Below the pieces are notes generated by a model. The model saw only the letters and a list, made by a program, of their open reading frames with translations, ran no database searches and was not told where the DNA came from. Below are positions 25,005 through 34,791 of a stretch of DNA of 64,000 nucleotides, piece after piece. The position numbers were made by a program, and so were the translations under genes. The DNA lies in contig CAVWGG010000027.1 of NCBI GenBank assembly GCA_963754535.1, positions 1 through 64,000 of the forward strand, in the 5' to 3' direction. Every line of letters begins with the position of its first letter. The stretch's first letter is position 1. Source of the DNA: RPQJ01 sp963754535. Lineage in GTDB: Bacteria > Pseudomonadota > Gammaproteobacteria > Steroidobacterales > Steroidobacteraceae.

Positions 25005-28000
25005 GGCGACGCCCATCCGGGTGGTCATCGTCACGATGGATACCCATCTGGCGGCAGCGGTCGATCGCGCCCGCGTGGCGCTGGTCCGCGACTTGCCCGG
25101 CCTCACGCTCAGCCTGCACGCGGCTTCCGAGTGGTCCGCCGACGCAAGCGCGCTCGAACGCTGCCGGGCCGACATCGCCCGCGGCGACATCGTCATCGCC
25201 ACGATGCTGTTCATGGAAGAGCACTTCCTGCCGGTGCTCGACGCCCTGCAGGCGCGCCGCACTCAGTGCGATGCCATCGTCTGCGCAATGTCCGCCGCCG
25301 AAGTCGTGAAGCTCACGCGCGTCGGCCGGTTCGACATGGACAAGCCCGCCAACGGGCCGATCGCCCTGCTGAAGCGCCTGCGCGGCGGCAAGGGCAATGC
25401 CTCGACCGGCGGCGCACAACAGATGAAGATGCTGCGCCGCATTCCGCAGCTGCTGCGCTTCATCCCGGGCACGGCCCAGGACGTGCGCGCGTACTTCATG
25501 ACGCTGCAGTACTGGCTCGCCGGTTCCGACGAGAACATCCAGCACATGATCCGCTTCCTCGTGGACCGCTACGCAGCCGGTCCGCGCGAAGCGCTGCGCG
25601 GCGCCGTCAAGGCTCACGCGCCGGTGCATTACCCGGAGACGGGCGTCTATCACCCGCAGATGCCGGGTCGCGTCGCGGATTCCGTCGCCAGGTTGCCGAT
25701 GGTGGTGGCCGAGGCCGATGCCAGGGGCACCGTGGGGCTGCTGGTGCTGCGCTCGTACCTCCTGGCCGGCAATTCGAAGCATTACGACGGCGTGATCGCG
25801 GCCTTCGAGGCGAAGGGCCTGCGCGTGATCCCCGCTTTCGCATCAGGCCTCGATTCGCGCCCCGCGATCGAGAAGTTCTTCGTGCAGGACGGCCGTGCGG
25901 TGGTCGACTCGGTCGTGTCGCTGTCGGGCTTCTCGCTCGTCGGCGGCCCTGCCTACAACGACGCACGCGCCGCCGAGGAAGTCCTGGCGAACCTCGACGT
26001 GCCTTACCTCGCTGCGCACCCGGTCGAATTCCAGACCGTCGGCCAGTGGGGCTCGTCGGAGCGCGGACTGCTGCCGGTCGAGAGCACGATCATGGTCGCG
26101 ATCCCCGAACTCGACGGCGCGACGAGCCCGATCGTCTTCGGCGGACGCGCGGGTGCCCAGGGCACCACCTGCAACGGCTGTCACCGTGGCTGCACCTTCG
26201 GCGCGCAGGACAGCGCGCAGGACATGTTCGCCTGCCCCGATCGCGCCGAAGCGCTCGCGGCCCGCGTCGGCAAGCTCGTCGCGCTCCGCCGCAGCGAACG
26301 GGCCCAGCGCAAGGTGGCGCTGGTGCTGTTCAACTTCCCGCCGAATGCGGGCAATACCGGCACGGCGGCCTTCCTCGCGGTCTTCGAAAGCCTCTTCGAA
26401 ACGCTGCGGTCGCTGCGTCGCGAAGGCTATTCGGTCGACGTGCCGGCCAGCGTGGACGACCTGCGCAGCCGCATCCTGCAAGGCAACGCCGCGCAGTTCG
26501 GCGCCGACGCCAACGTGCACACGCGTATCGCGGTCGACGATCACGTGCGCCGGGAACGCTGGCTCAAGGAAATCGAAGCCGCCTGGGGCCCGGCGCCCGG
26601 ACGGCAACTGAGCGATGGCCGCTCGATCTTCGTGCTGGGCGCGCAGTTCGGCAACGCGCTGGTCGCGGTGCAGCCCGGCATGGGCTACGAAGGCGACCCG
26701 ATGAAGCTGCTGTTCGAGCGTGGTCACGCGCCGACGCATGCGTTCTCGGCCTTCTACCGTTACCTGCGCGAGGATTTCCGCGCTGACGCGGTGCTGCATT
26801 TCGGCACGCACGGCTCGCTCGAGTTCATGCCCGGCAAGCAGACCGGCCTCTCGGGCGCCTGCTGGCCAGAGCGCCTGATCGGCGACCTGCCCAATCTCTA
26901 CCTGTACGCGTCGAACAACCCCTCGGAAGGCACGATCGCCAAGCGCCGTTCGGGCGCGACCCTGATCAGCTACCTGACTCCGCCCGTCGCGCGCGCCGGC
27001 CTGTACCGCGGCCTGATGGACCTCAAGTCGTCGCTCGATCGCTGGCGTGCCCTCGATCCGGACGCGTCGTCGGAGAAGCTCGACCTGGCCGCGCTGATCC
27101 AGTCGCAGGCTGCCGAGCTCGAACTCGCCACGACCGAACCGCTGTGGACTGGCGATCGCGAGGAGCAGGTCCAGCGCGTTGCCGCCGCGGTGCTGGAGCT
27201 CGAGTACACGTTGATTCCGCACGGCTTGCACGTCGTCGGTCGTGCGCCCTCCGCCGCGGAGCGTGCGGACCTGCTGCAGGCCATGGCCGAATCGACAGCG
27301 GCAGCGGTCCAGGATCGCGCTGCGATCGAGGCCCTCGTCCAGGGCACGGCACCCGAAGACGTGTTCGGCCGCCACGGCACCCAGGAACAAGTTGCCGCGC
27401 TGCGCGAACTGGCCAACACCGACCGCCTGCTGGTGCAGGACAGCGAACTCGACGGAGTCCTGCGCGCGCTCGACGGTCGCTACGTGCGCCCCGCCCCGGG
27501 CGGTGACCTGCTGCGCACGCCGCAGGTGCTGCCGACGGGCCGCAACGTGCACGGCTTCGACCCTTTCCGCATCCCGAGCGCGTATGCCGTCCGCGACGGC
27601 GCCCGGCTCGCCCAGTTGCTGCTCGACCGCCACCTCGACGACGGTCATCGGCTGCCCGAGTCGGTTGCGCTCGTGCTGTGGGGCACCGATAACCTGAAGA
27701 CCGAAGGCAGCCCGATTGCCCAAGCCCTCGCCCTGCTGGGGGCCGTGCCGCGCTTCGACAGTTACGGCCGTCTCGCCGGCGCCACGCTGCTGTCGCTCGA
27801 GGAGCTCGGCCGGCCGCGCATCGACGTGGTCATCACGCTTTCGGGAATTTTCCGCGACCTGATGCCGCTGCAGATCAAGCTGCTCGCGGAGGCGGCCTTC
27901 CTCGCCGCGGCGGCCGCTGAGCCCGCAGAGATGAACTTCGTCCGCAAGCACGCGCTGGCCTACCAGGCGCAGCACGGCTGCGACCTGGAGTGCGCGTCGC

Positions 28001-28734
28001 TGCGGGTGTTCGGCAACGCCGAAGGCGCGTACGGCGCCAACGTGAACCACCTCGTCGATTGCGGGCGCTGGGAAGACGAGGACGAACTCGCCGAGACCTA
28101 CACCAAGCGCAAAGGCTTTGCGTACGGGCGTGGCGGTCGCGCCGTGCAGCACGGAGCGCTGCTGCAGAGCGTGCTGGCGGACGTGCAGCTCGCCTACCAG
28201 AACCTCGATTCGGTGGAGCTTGGCGTCACCACCGTCGACACCTATTTCGACACGCTCGGTGGCATCACTCGCGCGGTGCGACGCGCCAAGGGCGGCGAAT
28301 CGATGCCCGTCTACATCGGCGACCAGACGCGCGGCGAGGGCACCGTGCGCACGCTGTCCGAGCAGGTCGCGCTCGAGACGCGCACCCGCATGCTCAACCC
28401 GAAGTGGTACGAGGGCATGCTCAAGCACGGCTACGAAGGCGTGCGGCAGATCGAAGTGCACGTCACCAACACCATGGGCTGGTCGGCGACCACCGGCCAG
28501 GTGCAGCCCTGGGTCTACCAGAAGCTCACCGAAACGTTCGTGCTCGATCCCGCGATGCGCGAGCGCCTTGCCCAGCTGAACCCGACGGCGTCCGCCAAGG
28601 TTGCGAGCAGGCTGCTCGAGGCCAGCGAGCGCCAGTACTGGAAGCCCGACGCGCAGGTGCTCGCAGACCTGCGTCGTGCCGGAGAAGAACTCGAAGACCG
28701 CCTCGAAGGCGTTTACGAAGGAGCTGCTGCCTGA
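24976..28734 (+). CDS. bchH: BchH, magnesium chelatase large subunit
   Basis: The 1252-residue porphyrin-binding subunit works with BchI and BchD to insert Mg2+ into protoporphyrin IX, the committed step to bacteriochlorophyll. Recognisable blocks are IVIATMLFMEEHFLP near the N-terminus, QGTTCNGCHRGCTFGAQD in the middle, VLHFGTHGSLEFMPGKQ with conserved His/Glu residues, and a C-terminal region including VHVTNTMGWSATTGQVQPW. Length is typical for bacterial BchH. It overlaps bchB by 29 bases, and its TGA shares a base with the bchL ATG. Confidence 0.97.
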   Translation: MTRKRTSAAEATPIRVVIVTMDTHLAAAVDRARVALVRDLPGLTLSLHAASEWSADASALERCRADIARGDIVIATMLFMEEHFLPVLDALQARRTQCDAIVCAMSAAEVVKLTRVGRFDMDKPANGPIALLKRLRGGKGNASTGGAQQMKMLRRIPQLLRFIPGTAQDVRAYFMTLQYWLAGSDENIQHMIRFLVDRYAAGPREALRGAVKAHAPVHYPETGVYHPQMPGRVADSVARLPMVVAEADARGTVGLLVLRSYLLAGNSKHYDGVIAAFEAKGLRVIPAFASGLDSRPAIEKFFVQDGRAVVDSVVSLSGFSLVGGPAYNDARAAEEVLANLDVPYLAAHPVEFQTVGQWGSSERGLLPVESTIMVAIPELDGATSPIVFGGRAGAQGTTCNGCHRGCTFGAQDSAQDMFACPDRAEALAARVGKLVALRRSERAQRKVALVLFNFPPNAGNTGTAAFLAVFESLFETLRSLRREGYSVDVPASVDDLRSRILQGNAAQFGADANVHTRIAVDDHVRRERWLKEIEAAWGPAPGRQLSDGRSIFVLGAQFGNALVAVQPGMGYEGDPMKLLFERGHAPTHAFSAFYRYLREDFRADAVLHFGTHGSLEFMPGKQTGLSGACWPERLIGDLPNLYLYASNNPSEGTIAKRRSGATLISYLTPPVARAGLYRGLMDLKSSLDRWRALDPDASSEKLDLAALIQSQAAELELATTEPLWTGDREEQVQRVAAAVLELEYTLIPHGLHVVGRAPSAAERADLLQAMAESTAAAVQDRAAIEALVQGTAPEDVFGRHGTQEQVAALRELANTDRLLVQDSELDGVLRALDGRYVRPAPGGDLLRTPQVLPTGRNVHGFDPFRIPSAYAVRDGARLAQLLLDRHLDDGHRLPESVALVLWGTDNLKTEGSPIAQALALLGAVPRFDSYGRLAGATLLSLEELGRPRIDVVITLSGIFRDLMPLQIKLLAEAAFLAAAAAEPAEMNFVRKHALAYQAQHGCDLECASLRVFGNAEGAYGANVNHLVDCGRWEDEDELAETYTKRKGFAYGRGGRAVQHGALLQSVLADVQLAYQNLDSVELGVTTVDTYFDTLGGITRAVRRAKGGESMPVYIGDQTRGEGTVRTLSEQVALETRTRMLNPKWYEGMLKHGYEGVRQIEVHVTNTMGWSATTGQVQPWVYQKLTETFVLDPAMRERLAQLNPTASAKVASRLLEASERQYWKPDAQVLADLRRAGEELEDRLEGVYEGAAA

Positions 28735-29654
28735 TGGAAACCACGACCGTTCCGCTGACGTCACTGCGCAGGGGCGCCCTCCCCGTGCACCGCCCGGACG
28801 GCGAAGGCAGCGTGCAGGTCCAGCTCGACCCGAAGCTCAAGATCGGCTCGGCGAAAGTCTTCGCCGTGTACGGCAAGGGCGGCATCGGCAAGAGCACGAC
28901 GTCGTCCAACCTCTCGGTGGCGTTCAGCAAGCTCGGCAAGCGCGTGCTGCAGATCGGTTGCGACCCGAAGCACGACTCGACGTTCACGCTCACCAAGAAG
29001 CTGATGCCGACGGTGATCGACGTGCTCGAGTCGGTGGACTTCCACCCCGAGGAGCTGCGTCCCGAGGACTTCGTCTGGGAAGGCTACAACGGCGTCATGT
29101 GCGTCGAAGCCGGCGGCCCGCCCGCAGGCACGGGCTGCGGCGGCTACGTGGTCGGCCAGACGGTGAAGCTGCTCAAGGAGCACCACCTGCTCGAGGAAAC
29201 CGACGTCGTGATCTTCGACGTGCTCGGCGACGTCGTGTGCGGCGGGTTCGCCGCGCCGCTGCAGCACGCGGACCGCGCGCTGATCGTCACCGCCAACGAC
29301 TTCGACTCGATCTTTGCGATGAACCGCATCGTGCAGGCGATCGGCGCCAAGGCGAAGAACTACAACGTGCGGCTCGGGGGCGTCATCGCCAATCGCAGCG
29401 CCGGCACCGACCAGATCGACAAGTTCAACGAGCGCACGGGTCTCAAGACCATGGCCCGCTTCCCTGACCTCGACGCGATTCGTCGCAGTCGCCTGAAGAA
29501 GCAGACGCTGTTCGAGATGGAAGACACGCCGGAGATCCGGGCCGTGCAGGACGAATACCTGCGCCTGGCGGCATCGCTCTACGCCGGCTCCGAACCCTTG
29601 AACGGCATTGCGCTCAAGGATCGTGAAATCTTCGACCTGCTGGGGTTCGACTGA
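28734..29654 (+). CDS. bchL: BchL, dark protochlorophyllide reductase iron protein
   Basis: The 306-residue NifH-like ATPase donates electrons to BchNB. The Walker A motif is YGKGGIGKST (residues 46-55), and Cys135 and Cys169 (GDVVCGGF) ligate the inter-subunit [4Fe-4S] cluster. CDPKHDST and NRIVQAIGAK are further NifH-type blocks. The start at 28734 overlaps the bchH stop (TGATG) and the stop overlaps the bchM start in the same way, consistent with coupled translation. Confidence 0.97.
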   Translation: METTTVPLTSLRRGALPVHRPDGEGSVQVQLDPKLKIGSAKVFAVYGKGGIGKSTTSSNLSVAFSKLGKRVLQIGCDPKHDSTFTLTKKLMPTVIDVLESVDFHPEELRPEDFVWEGYNGVMCVEAGGPPAGTGCGGYVVGQTVKLLKEHHLLEETDVVIFDVLGDVVCGGFAAPLQHADRALIVTANDFDSIFAMNRIVQAIGAKAKNYNVRLGGVIANRSAGTDQIDKFNERTGLKTMARFPDLDAIRRSRLKKQTLFEMEDTPEIRAVQDEYLRLAASLYAGSEPLNGIALKDREIFDLLGFD

Positions 29655-30355
29655 TGCCTACGCACACCTACATCGAACGCCGCGGGCAACTCGAAGACTA
29701 TTTCGACCGCACCGCCGTCGAGGCCTGGAAGCGGCTGACGTCCGACGCACCCGTCGGGCGCATCCGCGCGACGGTCCGTGCCGGCCGCGACCAGATGCGC
29801 GCGACGCTGCTCGAGTACCTGCCGCGTGACCTGACGGGACGCCGCATCCTCGACGCGGGTTGCGGCACGGGCGCGCTGGCGATCGAAGCCGCTCGCCGCG
29901 GCGCGCACGTCGTCGCGATCGATCTTTCGCCGACGCTGGTGAATCTCGCACACGAGCGCAGCGAGATGGACTTCGGCCGTGGTCACGTCGAGTTTCGCGT
30001 CGGCGACATGCTCGACGCGTCCCTCGGCGACTTCGATCACGTCGTCGCGATGGACTCGCTGATCCACTACAAGGCCGAGGACGTGGTTCGCGTCCTCTCG
30101 GGCCTCGCCGCGCGCACGCGCGAGTCGGTGGTCTTCACGTTCGCCCCGCGTACCACGCCGCTTGCGCTCATGCATGCGGTTGGCCGCCTGTTGCCGCGGG
30201 GCAATCGTGCGCCGGCCATCGAACCGGTCGCGCCCGATGCGCTGATGGACCTGATCGAGAACGAGACGACGCTGTCGGCCTGGCTGACGGGCCGCACCGG
30301 CCGCGTCGGCGTCGGATTCTACACGTCGCAGGCGCTGGAGATGATGCGCCGATGA
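29654..30355 (+). CDS. bchM: BchM, Mg-protoporphyrin IX methyltransferase
   Basis: The 233-residue SAM-dependent enzyme methylates the C13 propionate of Mg-protoporphyrin IX, giving the cyclase substrate. The SAM-binding motif ILDAGCGTGALAIEAARRGA lies at about residues 64-83, followed by VAIDLSPTLVNLAHER and DHVVAMDSLIHY. Conserved C-terminal text is RVGVGFYTSQALEMMRR. It overlaps bchL by one base and lhaA by four. Confidence 0.95.
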   Translation: MPTHTYIERRGQLEDYFDRTAVEAWKRLTSDAPVGRIRATVRAGRDQMRATLLEYLPRDLTGRRILDAGCGTGALAIEAARRGAHVVAIDLSPTLVNLAHERSEMDFGRGHVEFRVGDMLDASLGDFDHVVAMDSLIHYKAEDVVRVLSGLAARTRESVVFTFAPRTTPLALMHAVGRLLPRGNRAPAIEPVAPDALMDLIENETTLSAWLTGRTGRVGVGFYTSQALEMMRR

Positions 30356-31782
30356 GGGCATTGGGGATCCGGACGGTGACGGCCTGGCAGCGCGTGGGAA
30401 CGCGCTTCCTGCCGTTCGCGGATGCCGCGAGCGAGTCGTTGCCGCTCGGCCGGTTGCTGCGTCTCTCGCTGTTCCAGGTCACCGTCGCGATGGCGGGCGT
30501 CCTGCTCACCGGAACGCTGAACCGCGTGATGATCCTGGAACTGAACGTGCCGGCCTGGATCGTCGCCGTGATGGTGGCGTTGCCCCTGCTCCTTGCCCCG
30601 TTCCGCGCCTTGATCGGCTTCAAGTCCGACACGCACCGCTCGGTCCTCGGCTGGCGCCGCGTCCCTTACCTGTGGTTCGGCACGCTGCTGCAGTTCGGCG
30701 GCCTCGCGATCATGCCGTTCGCACTGCTGATCCTGTCGGGCGACACGCACGGCCCGGCGTGGATCGGGACGGCAGCGGCGGCACTCGCGTTCGTCACGGT
30801 CGGTGCGGGCATGCACATCACGCAGACGGCGGGCCTCGCGCTGGCGGCAGACTTGTCGCCGGCCGCAACCCGTCCTCGCGTCGTTTCCCTGCTCTACCTG
30901 ATGCTGCTGGCCGGCACGGTCGTCTGTGCGCTGGTGTACGGCTTGCTGCTGGATGACTTCTCGCCGATCCGCCTGATCCAGGTCGTGCAGGGATCGGCGA
31001 TGCTGACCCTGGGCCTCAACCTCGTGGCGCTCTGGAAGCAGGAAGCGCGCGATCCGAGCCGCACTACGGGTGCCGGCCGCGAGATCACCTTTGGCGAACG
31101 CTGGGCTGAGTTCAACGGCGATGGCCGCCGGCAGCGCTTTCTCGTGGCGGTCGGACTCGGCACCGCGGCATTCGCGATGCAGGACGTGCTGCTCGAGCCG
31201 TACGGCGGCGAGATCCTGCACTTGCCGGTGTCGGCGACCACCACGCTCACGGCATTCCAGGCCATCGGCGCCATCGCCGCCTTCGCGCTCGCCGCGCGGA
31301 GGCTCGGGCGCGGCGCGGATCCGCACCGCCTCGCTGCCTTCGGCCTGCTCACCGGCATCGTGGCCTTCGCCGCCGTCATCTTCGCCGCCGCACTGCTCTC
31401 GCCGATGCTGTTTCGCACCGGGACGCTGCTGATCGGCTTCGGCGCCGGACTGTATGCCGTCAGCACGCTCACGATCGCGATGGACGCGGAGCGCGGTGAC
31501 AACAGCGGGCTTGCGCTGGGCGCATGGGGTGCGGTGCAGGCCACGGCCATGGGCACCGGCATCGCGCTCGGCGGATTCATTCGCGACATCGTCGGCGCGC
31601 TGGCCGCTCAGGGCGCGCTCGGCCCGGCATTGACCGGCGCCGTCACCGGTTACTCGTTCGTGTACCACCTCGAGATCGCATTGCTGTTCTCGGCACTGGT
31701 CGCGATCGGTCCGCTGGTGCGTTCGGCTGCCCTCGGCACCCGCGCGTCCCGGCCGTTCGGTCTGGCTGAATTACCAGGTTAA
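30352..31782 (+). CDS. lhaA: LhaA, light-harvesting 1 assembly protein (BCD family)
   Basis: The 476-residue, 12-helix PucC/LhaA-family protein is needed for LH1 assembly, probably by supplying bacteriochlorophyll to nascent antenna peptides and shaping the ring. Typical text is TGTLNRVMILELNVPAWIVA, FRALIGFKSDTHRSVLGWRR, and MQDVLLEPYGGEILHLPVSA. The chosen ATG at 30352 overlaps the bchM stop; the frame is open further upstream inside bchM. Location between bchM and puhA is the classical lhaA position. Confidence 0.93.
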   Translation: MRALGIRTVTAWQRVGTRFLPFADAASESLPLGRLLRLSLFQVTVAMAGVLLTGTLNRVMILELNVPAWIVAVMVALPLLLAPFRALIGFKSDTHRSVLGWRRVPYLWFGTLLQFGGLAIMPFALLILSGDTHGPAWIGTAAAALAFVTVGAGMHITQTAGLALAADLSPAATRPRVVSLLYLMLLAGTVVCALVYGLLLDDFSPIRLIQVVQGSAMLTLGLNLVALWKQEARDPSRTTGAGREITFGERWAEFNGDGRRQRFLVAVGLGTAAFAMQDVLLEPYGGEILHLPVSATTTLTAFQAIGAIAAFALAARRLGRGADPHRLAAFGLLTGIVAFAAVIFAAALLSPMLFRTGTLLIGFGAGLYAVSTLTIAMDAERGDNSGLALGAWGAVQATAMGTGIALGGFIRDIVGALAAQGALGPALTGAVTGYSFVYHLEIALLFSALVAIGPLVRSAALGTRASRPFGLAELPG

Positions 31783-31809
31783 TCGTTTCGTCAGGGGAGG
31801 TTCGTTGTC

Positions 31810-32583
31810 ATGGGTACCGGCGCAATCACCAACCACATCGACGTGGCACAGCTCGTGCTTTACGCGTTCTGGATCTTCTTCGCGGGGCTGATCATCTACA
31901 TCCGCAAGGAAGACAAGCGCGAGGGCTACCCGCTCGAGTCCGAGCGCTCGCCCTTCATCAAGGTGCAGGGCTTCCCGGCCATGCCGGAACCGAAGAGCTA
32001 TCGCCTCGTTCATGGCGGGTCCGTGCTCAAGCCCAATCCGGACGAGCCCGCGCAGCGCGAGATTCTGGCGGTCCCGACTGAACTCTGGCCGGGCGCTCCG
32101 CTGACCCCGACGGGCAACCCGATGCGCGATGGCGTGGGCCCGGCCGCTTACGCGCAGCGTGCGGACTCGCCCGACCTCACGCTCGAAGGCGAGCCGAAAA
32201 TCCTGCCGCTGCGCGTCGCCGCGGGCTTCGGCATCGCGAACGCGGGCCCGGATCCACGCGGCATGTCCGTGGTGGGTGGCGACGGCAAGGTCGGCGGCAC
32301 CGTCACCGACGCGTGGGTCGACCGCTCGGAGCCGCAGGTCCGCTACCTCGAAGTCGAGGTTGCCGGCAGCAAGCGCCACGTGCTGGTGCCGATGGGCTTT
32401 TCGAAGGTCGACAGCTATCGCAACCGCGTCGTCGTGCGATCGATCATGTCGGACCAGTTCGAGCACGTGCCCGGACTGCGCAATCCCGACCTCGTCACGA
32501 TGCTCGAGGAAGATCGCGTGAGCGCCTACTACGGCGGCGGCACGCTGTATGCCGAACCGGACCGCATGGGACCCTGGCTGTGA
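31810..32583 (+). CDS. puhA: PuhA, reaction centre H subunit
   Basis: The 257-residue H subunit caps the reaction centre on the cytoplasmic side and guides protons to QB. One N-terminal membrane helix (VLYAFWIFFAGLIIYI) is followed by KEDKREGYPLESE and a beta-rich soluble domain with MGFSKVDSYRNRVVVRSIMS. A strong ribosome-binding site (GGGGAGG) precedes the ATG. The 27-base gap after lhaA is the first non-overlap in the operon. Confidence 0.97.
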   Translation: MGTGAITNHIDVAQLVLYAFWIFFAGLIIYIRKEDKREGYPLESERSPFIKVQGFPAMPEPKSYRLVHGGSVLKPNPDEPAQREILAVPTELWPGAPLTPTGNPMRDGVGPAAYAQRADSPDLTLEGEPKILPLRVAAGFGIANAGPDPRGMSVVGGDGKVGGTVTDAWVDRSEPQVRYLEVEVAGSKRHVLVPMGFSKVDSYRNRVVVRSIMSDQFEHVPGLRNPDLVTMLEEDRVSAYYGGGTLYAEPDRMGPWL

Positions 32584-33239
32584 GCGAGCACGAACACGAG
32601 CCCGTTCCGGGCCTGCCGGAGGCACTCCCGGCAGGTGAACGCATGTTGTGGCAGGGCGCACCCTCGTGGCGCGCAATCGCCCGTCGTTCGCTGCACGTGC
32701 GCAAGGTCGGCGCGTACTTCGGCCTGCTTGCCGTCTGGCACGTCGCCGACGTCGTGCGCGCCGGCACCGGACTGGTCGAGGCGGTGCGCGGTGCGGCATG
32801 GCTGGTCGCGCTCGGGGCCGCAGCGGTCGGCGTCCTCGCGCTGCTCGCGTGGGCACTCGCGCGCAGCACGATGTACACGATCACGTCAGCGCGCGTGGTG
32901 ATGCGTTTCGGCGTCGCACTGCCGATGTCGGTCAACCTGCCGCTGCGACTCGTGGAGTCCGCTGACATGCGACGGCATGCGGACGGCACGGCCGACCTGC
33001 CGCTGACGCTGGTCGCCGGCCAGCGCATGGGATACCTGCTGACGTGGCCGCACGTGCAGCCGTGGCACTACTTCCGCGTGCGGCCGATGCTGCGTGGCCT
33101 GCCGGACGGCGACGTCGCCGCACGGGCATTGATGACGGCCCTCGGCACCCCTGAATCCGTGCAGGTTCCGGCAGCTGCGCAGCGCCCTGCACGCGAAGCA
33201 TCCGTCGCGCCGCGTCCCGCTACGGCAGCCACGGCCTGA
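32580..33239 (+). CDS. puhB: PuhB, photosynthetic complex assembly protein
   Basis: The 219-residue membrane protein has a PH-like domain with two central helices (GAYFGLLAVWHVADVVRA; GAAAVGVLALLAWALARS). LWQGAPSWRAIARRSLHVRKV and STMYTITSARVVMRFGVALP are PuhB hallmarks. It assists reaction-centre assembly. The GTG at 32580 overlaps the puhA stop by four bases (GTGA). Confidence 0.92.
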   Translation: MSEHEHEPVPGLPEALPAGERMLWQGAPSWRAIARRSLHVRKVGAYFGLLAVWHVADVVRAGTGLVEAVRGAAWLVALGAAAVGVLALLAWALARSTMYTITSARVVMRFGVALPMSVNLPLRLVESADMRRHADGTADLPLTLVAGQRMGYLLTWPHVQPWHYFRVRPMLRGLPDGDVAARALMTALGTPESVQVPAAAQRPAREASVAPRPATAATA

Positions 33240-33249
33240 GGCAAACCCC

Positions 33250-33702
33250 ATGAGCGACCCATTCGAAGATCGGAGTCTCCCGCGCGGCGCGCTGGTCGGA
33301 GCCGCCGCATTGGTGACGCTCTCGCTCGCCGGCGCGCTGTTCGGACGGCTGGCGGGACATTCTTCCGCGGCACCCCCCGCCGCCGCCGTCGAAACGCATC
33401 AACTGCGCTTCGCGGACCGCAATGATGGCGCCGTCGTGGTCACCGCCGCGGACGGCCGCGTCGTGAGCGTGGTCGCACCGGGCACCAATGGCTTCCTGCG
33501 CGGCGTCGTGCGCGGGTTGGCGCAGGAACGCTTGCGCCGCGACACGGGCGGCGAAACCCCGTTCGAACTCACTCGCTGGAGCGACGGCCGCCTCTCGCTC
33601 ACCGACCCGGTCACCGACCGGCACGTCTACCTCGAAGCGTTCGGCCCGTCGAACGTCGCACCGTTCGCGGCGCTGCTCGACGCCGCTCACACCACATCCT
33701 GA
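33250..33702 (+). CDS. puhC: PuhC, photosynthetic complex assembly protein
   Basis: The 150-residue protein has one N-terminal membrane anchor (LVGAAALVTLSLAGALFGRL) and a periplasmic domain with VVSVVAPGTNGFLRGVVRGL, the conserved PuhC block. In Rhodobacter, PuhC affects assembly of the reaction centre-LH1 complex. It lies between puhB and acsF. Confidence 0.9.
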   Translation: MSDPFEDRSLPRGALVGAAALVTLSLAGALFGRLAGHSSAAPPAAAVETHQLRFADRNDGAVVVTAADGRVVSVVAPGTNGFLRGVVRGLAQERLRRDTGGETPFELTRWSDGRLSLTDPVTDRHVYLEAFGPSNVAPFAALLDAAHTTS

Positions 33703-33719
33703 CCCGGGGCACTCATTAC

Positions 33720-34784
33720 ATGTCGCACGAATACGCCATCCGGACCACTGAAGACGCAACGCGGCGCGCCGAAGCCGACACGCTGCTGACACCGCGGTTC
33801 TACCGCACGGACTACGGCGCGCTGGACCGGATCGACCTGTCCACGGTCCGCCGGGACTGGGACCAGCTGATGGCCGAATTCCGCCGCGACAACAACCGCC
33901 ATCATTTCGAGCGCGATGACGAGTTTGCGGGCGAAGTGCGTGACCTGCCGCCCGGCCTGCGCGAGGAGTTCGTCGAGTTCCTGGTGAGCTCGTGCACCGC
34001 CGAGTTCTCGGGCTGCGTGCTGTACAGCGAAATCAAGAAGAACGTGCAGAACGAAGACATGCGCATGCTGATGGGCTACATGGCGCGCGACGAGAGCCGT
34101 CACGCCGGGTTCATCAACAAGTCGCTGAAGGACTTCGGCCTTGGAGTCGACCTCGGCCAGCTGACGAAGTCGAAGAAGTACACCTTCTTCAAGCCCAAAT
34201 ACATCTACTACGCGACGTACCTGTCCGAGAAGATCGGCTACGCCCGCTACATCACGATCTTTCGCCAGCTCGAGCGCCACCCGGAACGCCGCTTCCACCC
34301 GATCTTCCGGTGGTTCGAGGAGTGGTGCAACGACGAGTTCCGCCACGGCGAGGCGTTCGCGCTGCTGATGCGCGCCAACCCGCACCTGCTGCGCGGCCTG
34401 AACAAGTTCTGGATCCGCTTTTTCGTGCTGGCAGTGTTCGCGACGATGTACGTGCGCGACCACCAGCGGCCGTACATGCACCAGGCCTTCGGCATCGACC
34501 CGACCGAGTACGACTACAAGGTGTTCGAGATCACCTCCGCGATCTCGAAGCAGATCTTCCCGCTGACGCTCGACATCGACAACCCGAAGTTCCGCGACGG
34601 GCTCGAGCGCCTGCGCCTGCAGATGGAGTCGATCGAAGCTGCGAAAAAGCGTGGCGGCATCGTCGGCGCACTGCAGCAGGTCGCCGGCGCTGCGGCGGCG
34701 GCAACCACCTTCGTCCGGCTCTACTTCCTCCCGGTCCGGCCGAACGATCTGCCGGAGCAAGTGAGAATGGCTCCGGCCTGGTAG
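33720..34784 (+). CDS. acsF: AcsF, oxygen-dependent Mg-protoporphyrin ester cyclase
   Basis: The 354-residue di-iron enzyme forms the isocyclic ring with O2. It is rubrerythrin-like with two ExxH motifs: Glu125-His128 (ARDESRHAG) and Glu206-His209 (CNDEFRHGEA). Other ligand Glu residues lie in SSCTAEFSGCVLYSEI. The protein is fully intact and sits in the conserved puhC-acsF-puhE position. Some proteobacterial AcsF enzymes need a separate BciE or Ycf54 partner; neither is seen here. BchE performs the same conversion without oxygen. Confidence 0.97.
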   Translation: MSHEYAIRTTEDATRRAEADTLLTPRFYRTDYGALDRIDLSTVRRDWDQLMAEFRRDNNRHHFERDDEFAGEVRDLPPGLREEFVEFLVSSCTAEFSGCVLYSEIKKNVQNEDMRMLMGYMARDESRHAGFINKSLKDFGLGVDLGQLTKSKKYTFFKPKYIYYATYLSEKIGYARYITIFRQLERHPERRFHPIFRWFEEWCNDEFRHGEAFALLMRANPHLLRGLNKFWIRFFVLAVFATMYVRDHQRPYMHQAFGIDPTEYDYKVFEITSAISKQIFPLTLDIDNPKFRDGLERLRLQMESIEAAKKRGGIVGALQQVAGAAAAATTFVRLYFLPVRPNDLPEQVRMAPAW

Positions 34785-34791
34785 GCAACGC

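Noticed and set aside
25843..28764. A 973-codon open frame antisense to bchH
   Set aside because: It mirrors bchH codon structure in GC-rich DNA, has no recognisable domains and no ribosome-binding site; bchH is certain on the other strand.
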